From positions 1 to 10,849 of the forward strand of contig LSSL01005701.1 in the NCBI GenBank assembly GCA_001953115.1: a DNA stretch of 10,849 nucleotides. The letters are read 5' to 3'. Origin of the DNA: Smittium mucronatum (Eukaryota > Kickxellomycota > Harpellomycetes > Harpellales > Legeriomycetaceae). The notes under the pieces are model-generated. The model worked only from the letters and a program-made list of their open reading frames with translations, was not told the origin of the DNA and ran no database searches. This document shows, in pieces, positions 8,218 through 10,849 of this stretch. The position numbers and the translations under genes are program-made. The first letter of the stretch is position 1. Each line of letters starts with the position of its first letter.

Positions 8218-8660
8218 AAATTTAAGTGGACTAATTTTTAAAAATATAAAGGAAGTATTATTTTTTTAGTGATTAATATTTTCAAATATGTTCTCATCAA
8301 AAAAAAACTAAGAAAGTATGTAGCTTTGATCAATTTCTCACAAATAATATCATAATATATATAAATTATAATAATATAAAAAATCTTAAGGGGTTAATTA
8401 ATTGTATAAATTTGTGTATAATTATTGATAATCTAAAAAAGAGGATAAAAGATCTTCCATATTGAAAAATATATATGGTTAAAAAAATATTAATTTTTTA
8501 AATTTTTTTTTGATATTCCTCAAATAAATTTTCCTGTTATGGGATTTTCTGCATTCAATGTTCAATTTTTTTGAAAATTTGATATCCATTATTTGAAGTT
8601 TATTTTTAATATATCTTTTATGGCTATTATCTATCAAATGATAAAATGAAATACTCACTA
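8218..8660. other. Gene-free AT-rich DNA
   Basis: Nothing is supportable as a gene in the standard code. One frame lacks TGA across 8086-8571 but contains many TAA and TAG codons, and that is within chance expectation. Confidence 0.55.
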
Positions 8661-8668
8661 TTTCTGTC

Positions 8669-8708
8669 TTTGGGAATTAAATTCGGGATTAAAAATCCCA
8701 AAATTTGG
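8669..8708. repeat. Overlapping, mutually exclusive inverted repeats
   Basis: Four perfect inverted repeats share 40 bp. GAATT-A-AATTC spans 8674-8684. GGGATT-AAA-AATCCC spans 8685-8699. CCAAA-A-TTTGG spans 8698-8708. The longer-range pair TTTGGGA (8669-8675) with TCCCAAA (8696-8702) competes with the others. The TCCC block can therefore pair with either GGGA copy, giving two alternative folds. There is no coding sequence nearby, so a switch function cannot be argued. Confidence 0.5.
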
Positions 8709-10430
8709 AGTCTGATCATATATATCTGCTATTATATGAATATTCCAAATTAAATTCAATGCTTAAAACCCATATAAATAATCAATTTTTGTTCCCAAGT
8801 TATATATAAATATGTATGAAAATATTTTGCGCTTAAGATATTTTTTTTTTCAATATTTTTTAATTTCAAAATTTTTTTTGATCATCTCTGGAATATAATT
8901 TTATCTTATTTTTCTTTTGTATTTTTTACCTTAAGAAATAGTGATTATCGTTTTGAGGAATATCTAAAATGGATAATTGGAACTAAATAAGAAAAAAAAA
9001 TTAAATAAAAGTTTAATTAGTTAATTCCAAACGAGTTAGCATTTTTTACAAAAATAATACTGGATATTTTTTGTGATGAATAGAAATATAATAATTTTTT
9101 ATACAGAGAAATTTTTTTATTTAAGAATTAATAATTCGAAGTATTCCTTCATTAATTTAGATTTTTTTCCTAAAATTTATTGATTTAAAATGCTGAGAGA
9201 CTAAAAATGATTTTCAGAAAATGCTTTTATCTAAAAAGGGGCAAATTTGAAATATTAATCAGCAATAAAAATTAAAATTAGAGGCTAATTTTTCAATAAA
9301 CAAACATAATAGGTAATCAATATATTTTACATAACTTTTCCTGTATAGTATAGACTTTTAAGTCTCGTTTAAATATTTTGATCCTCATTTTGTATTTTTT
9401 TATCAATACTCTGAGAAATAGATGTCAAACTCTAGTTTTTAAAAACCAAATGGTAATAAATCCCGAAAAAATATAAGAATTCAGTCTAAATTTTTTTTAG
9501 TGAAAAGAGGAATGTATTTAGAATTTTTTTCAAAAAAACTTATAATAAAATCTTCACATCATTTCTATTCTGTACAATATATTTTTGAACAAAAAGTGTA
9601 CTAAATACAAGATAAACTATAAGTGATATTATTTCTCGATTATAAAGAAAATAAATTGACGTTTTTTGGGTTTTTTTAAGTTGTTATAAGTAAAAAAATG
9701 AAATCTATAAATTTAGTAGTTAATATGTAAATATAAAAGATGGTATTCAAAATATTTTACCAGTAAAAATTGGGTGACGAAAAAATGACTAGAAAAAATA
9801 GTTTTTTACTTTTTAAATCAGAAAATGGGATCAATTTAAAAAAAATCTAAAAAAACAAAATTCACTTTAGGTATCACAAAAATTTCGGATAAAAATTTTT
9901 TGACCAAAATTGGTGAATGATATAAGATCAGTATCTGTTTATAAACATAAATTCTAGAATAACGTTAAGAAACAGAGGATCGCATTGAATCATACTTTTA
10001 AATTATATACATTATAATTTGTGGGAAGGGCTAAAATTTTCAAGAAGAAGAGAGTAAATTAAAAAAAATTTATATTTTATTTTTTTTCGTAAAAAAATGA
10101 ACTTTAATACAACTTACCCATTATATCTATGTTTTTTAGAGAAATTTTGTATATTTAACCGCTAATCCTCTTTCCCAGGTACTTTATATGGTTAGAAAAT
10201 TATTTTTGAAAGCTAAAAAAGCTCATCAACGAAGTAATGCATAAAAATTCATGAAAATATCGTTTTACCATTAATAAGGACTAAATTAAATTAAGAAAAA
10301 TTAAAATATGCCATATTTTACAAATTAATAATATATATATTATTTGATTGTTGAAACATCCATAGAATATTATCCATATAAAAAATGGTTTTACTGTATA
10401 CAACTTCGAATAAATTGTAATGATCCAATC
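8709..10430. other. Gene-free AT-rich DNA
   Basis: No gene or RNA is supportable. Minor items are the palindrome AGACTT-TT-AAGTCT at 9352-9365 and the perfect 18-bp AT palindrome at 10327-10344, both plausible by chance. Confidence 0.55.
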
Positions 10431-10493
10431 ATTATTGATTACGCACATTACCCCTTGATTAAAGTTTCATATTATCTATTAGCAATTTACCTC

Positions 10494-10661
10494 TTATCCT
10501 TTATAAACAGCTAGCATTCCCACTTTTTGGAATGCAAGCTTTTCAATTAGTTTTCTTATCCTTTCATTCCTCCTCCGTTTGAAATATACCTTAGCCAGAA
10601 TAAAATTATATCCCTAGTATTTTCCAAGAACCGTTAGGACCCTTACATAAATATACAACTC
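10494..10661 (-). pseudogene. Possible decayed protein-coding fragment
   Basis: On the - strand, 39 codons without a stop run from 10613 down to a TAA at 10494-10496. An in-frame TAG (10614-10616) separates them from 15 more open codons (10617-10661), which begin after a TGA. The predicted peptide is less biased to K/N/I/F than the AT noise around it. It contains the segment KRRRNERIRKLIEKLAFQKV, a plausible basic amphipathic stretch. The patch has more G+C than its surroundings. No start codon, ribosome-binding site in frame, or recognisable family is found. The GC-rich GGAGGAGG word at about 10570-10577 (- strand) precedes only a 3-codon frame. It may be an exon, a gene remnant, or chance in a GC-raised patch that also holds a strong hairpin. 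Confidence 0.2.
10505..10543. repeat. Strong hairpin GCATTCC/GGAATGC
   Basis: GCATTCC (10514-10520) pairs perfectly with GGAATGC (10529-10535) around an 8-nt CACT5 loop. Beyond an A/A mismatch, AGCT (10509-10512) pairs with AGCT (10537-10540). After a second mismatch, two A:T pairs follow. Eleven pairs in the two main blocks include six G:C, making this the least chance-like simple hairpin in the window. Four T at 10540-10543 give it a weak terminator look on the + strand. It overlaps the open - strand frame, so it is either an RNA/DNA structure or a coincidence inside a coding remnant. Confidence 0.55.
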
Positions 10662-10849
10662 TCAAGTTTTATCCAATAAATTGGATCAATAATTGCTAAT
10701 TAATCTCCAAATAAATTGACATATTATTACTGGATTGTTATATATTTGAAAAGTTTATAAATATTTTTCAGAATAAAATTAGATAAATTTCAAATTTTCC
10801 TTAAAAAAATGAATGAAAGCTTTATATGAAATAAGCTAACTTTAAATAT
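10662..10849. other. AT-rich DNA without visible features
   Basis: The composition falls back to the AT-rich background and no gene, RNA or strong repeat can be supported up to the window end. Confidence 0.5.

Noticed and set aside
8086..8571. 162-codon frame if TAA and TAG are read as glutamine (ciliate code)
   Set aside because: TGA alone is rare at this composition (about one in 66 codons), so TGA-free runs of this length should occur many times in the window. The many TAA/TAG codons cluster in AT noise and no protein family is recognisable.
10327..10344. 18-bp perfect AT palindrome as an origin or regulatory site
   Set aside because: It is an alternating AT tract. Such palindromes are trivial in this DNA and nothing nearby supports a function.
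10561..10580. Shine-Dalgarno GGAGGAGG followed by ATG on the - strand
   Set aside because: The frame after that ATG is ATG AAA GGA TAA, only three codons, and the possible coding remnant runs in another frame.

Overview
This window is a very AT-rich gene desert (by eye roughly 17-20% G+C) holding one gene that can be called with confidence: a tRNA-Lys with anticodon UUU at 2562-2633 on the + strand. No rRNA, CRISPR array, insertion sequence, replication origin or convincing protein gene is visible. Open frames are no longer than chance allows. At this composition about one codon in ten is a stop, so a few frames of 60-70 codons are expected in 10.8 kb, and only three exist.

Organism. The tRNA is the best clue. 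Its acceptor stem starts GCCCGG, it fits Pol III A and B boxes, it has no encoded CCA, and its discriminator base is U. That looks more like a eukaryotic nuclear tRNA-Lys than a bacterial one, which normally carries A73. The long, AT-rich, gene-free DNA would fit an AT-rich microbial eukaryote, for example a large-genome microsporidian, an anaerobic fungus or germline/intergenic DNA of a protist. An eroding bacterial endosymbiont genome cannot be excluded from sequence alone.

Layout. 1-570 has several inverted repeats, a split direct repeat and a small G/T-rich degenerate tandem repeat. 571-2320 is plain AT-rich DNA. 2330-2411 is a microsatellite cluster. 2510-2938 is the one dense spot: a TATA element, the tRNA, a structured and GC-elevated trailer, and a GC-rich cluster of four consecutive inverted repeats. 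From 2939 to the end the DNA is mostly featureless, with scattered hairpins (5062-5320, 7254-7281, 7822-7864, 8168-8217, 8669-8708, 9352-9365). A final GC-elevated patch at about 10440-10661 contains the strongest simple hairpin of the window and, on the - strand, a broken frame that may be the remnant of a protein gene.

Apart from the tRNA, all calls are structural observations with low functional confidence. Inverted repeats made only of A and T are cheap in such DNA. The ones worth attention contain several G:C pairs.
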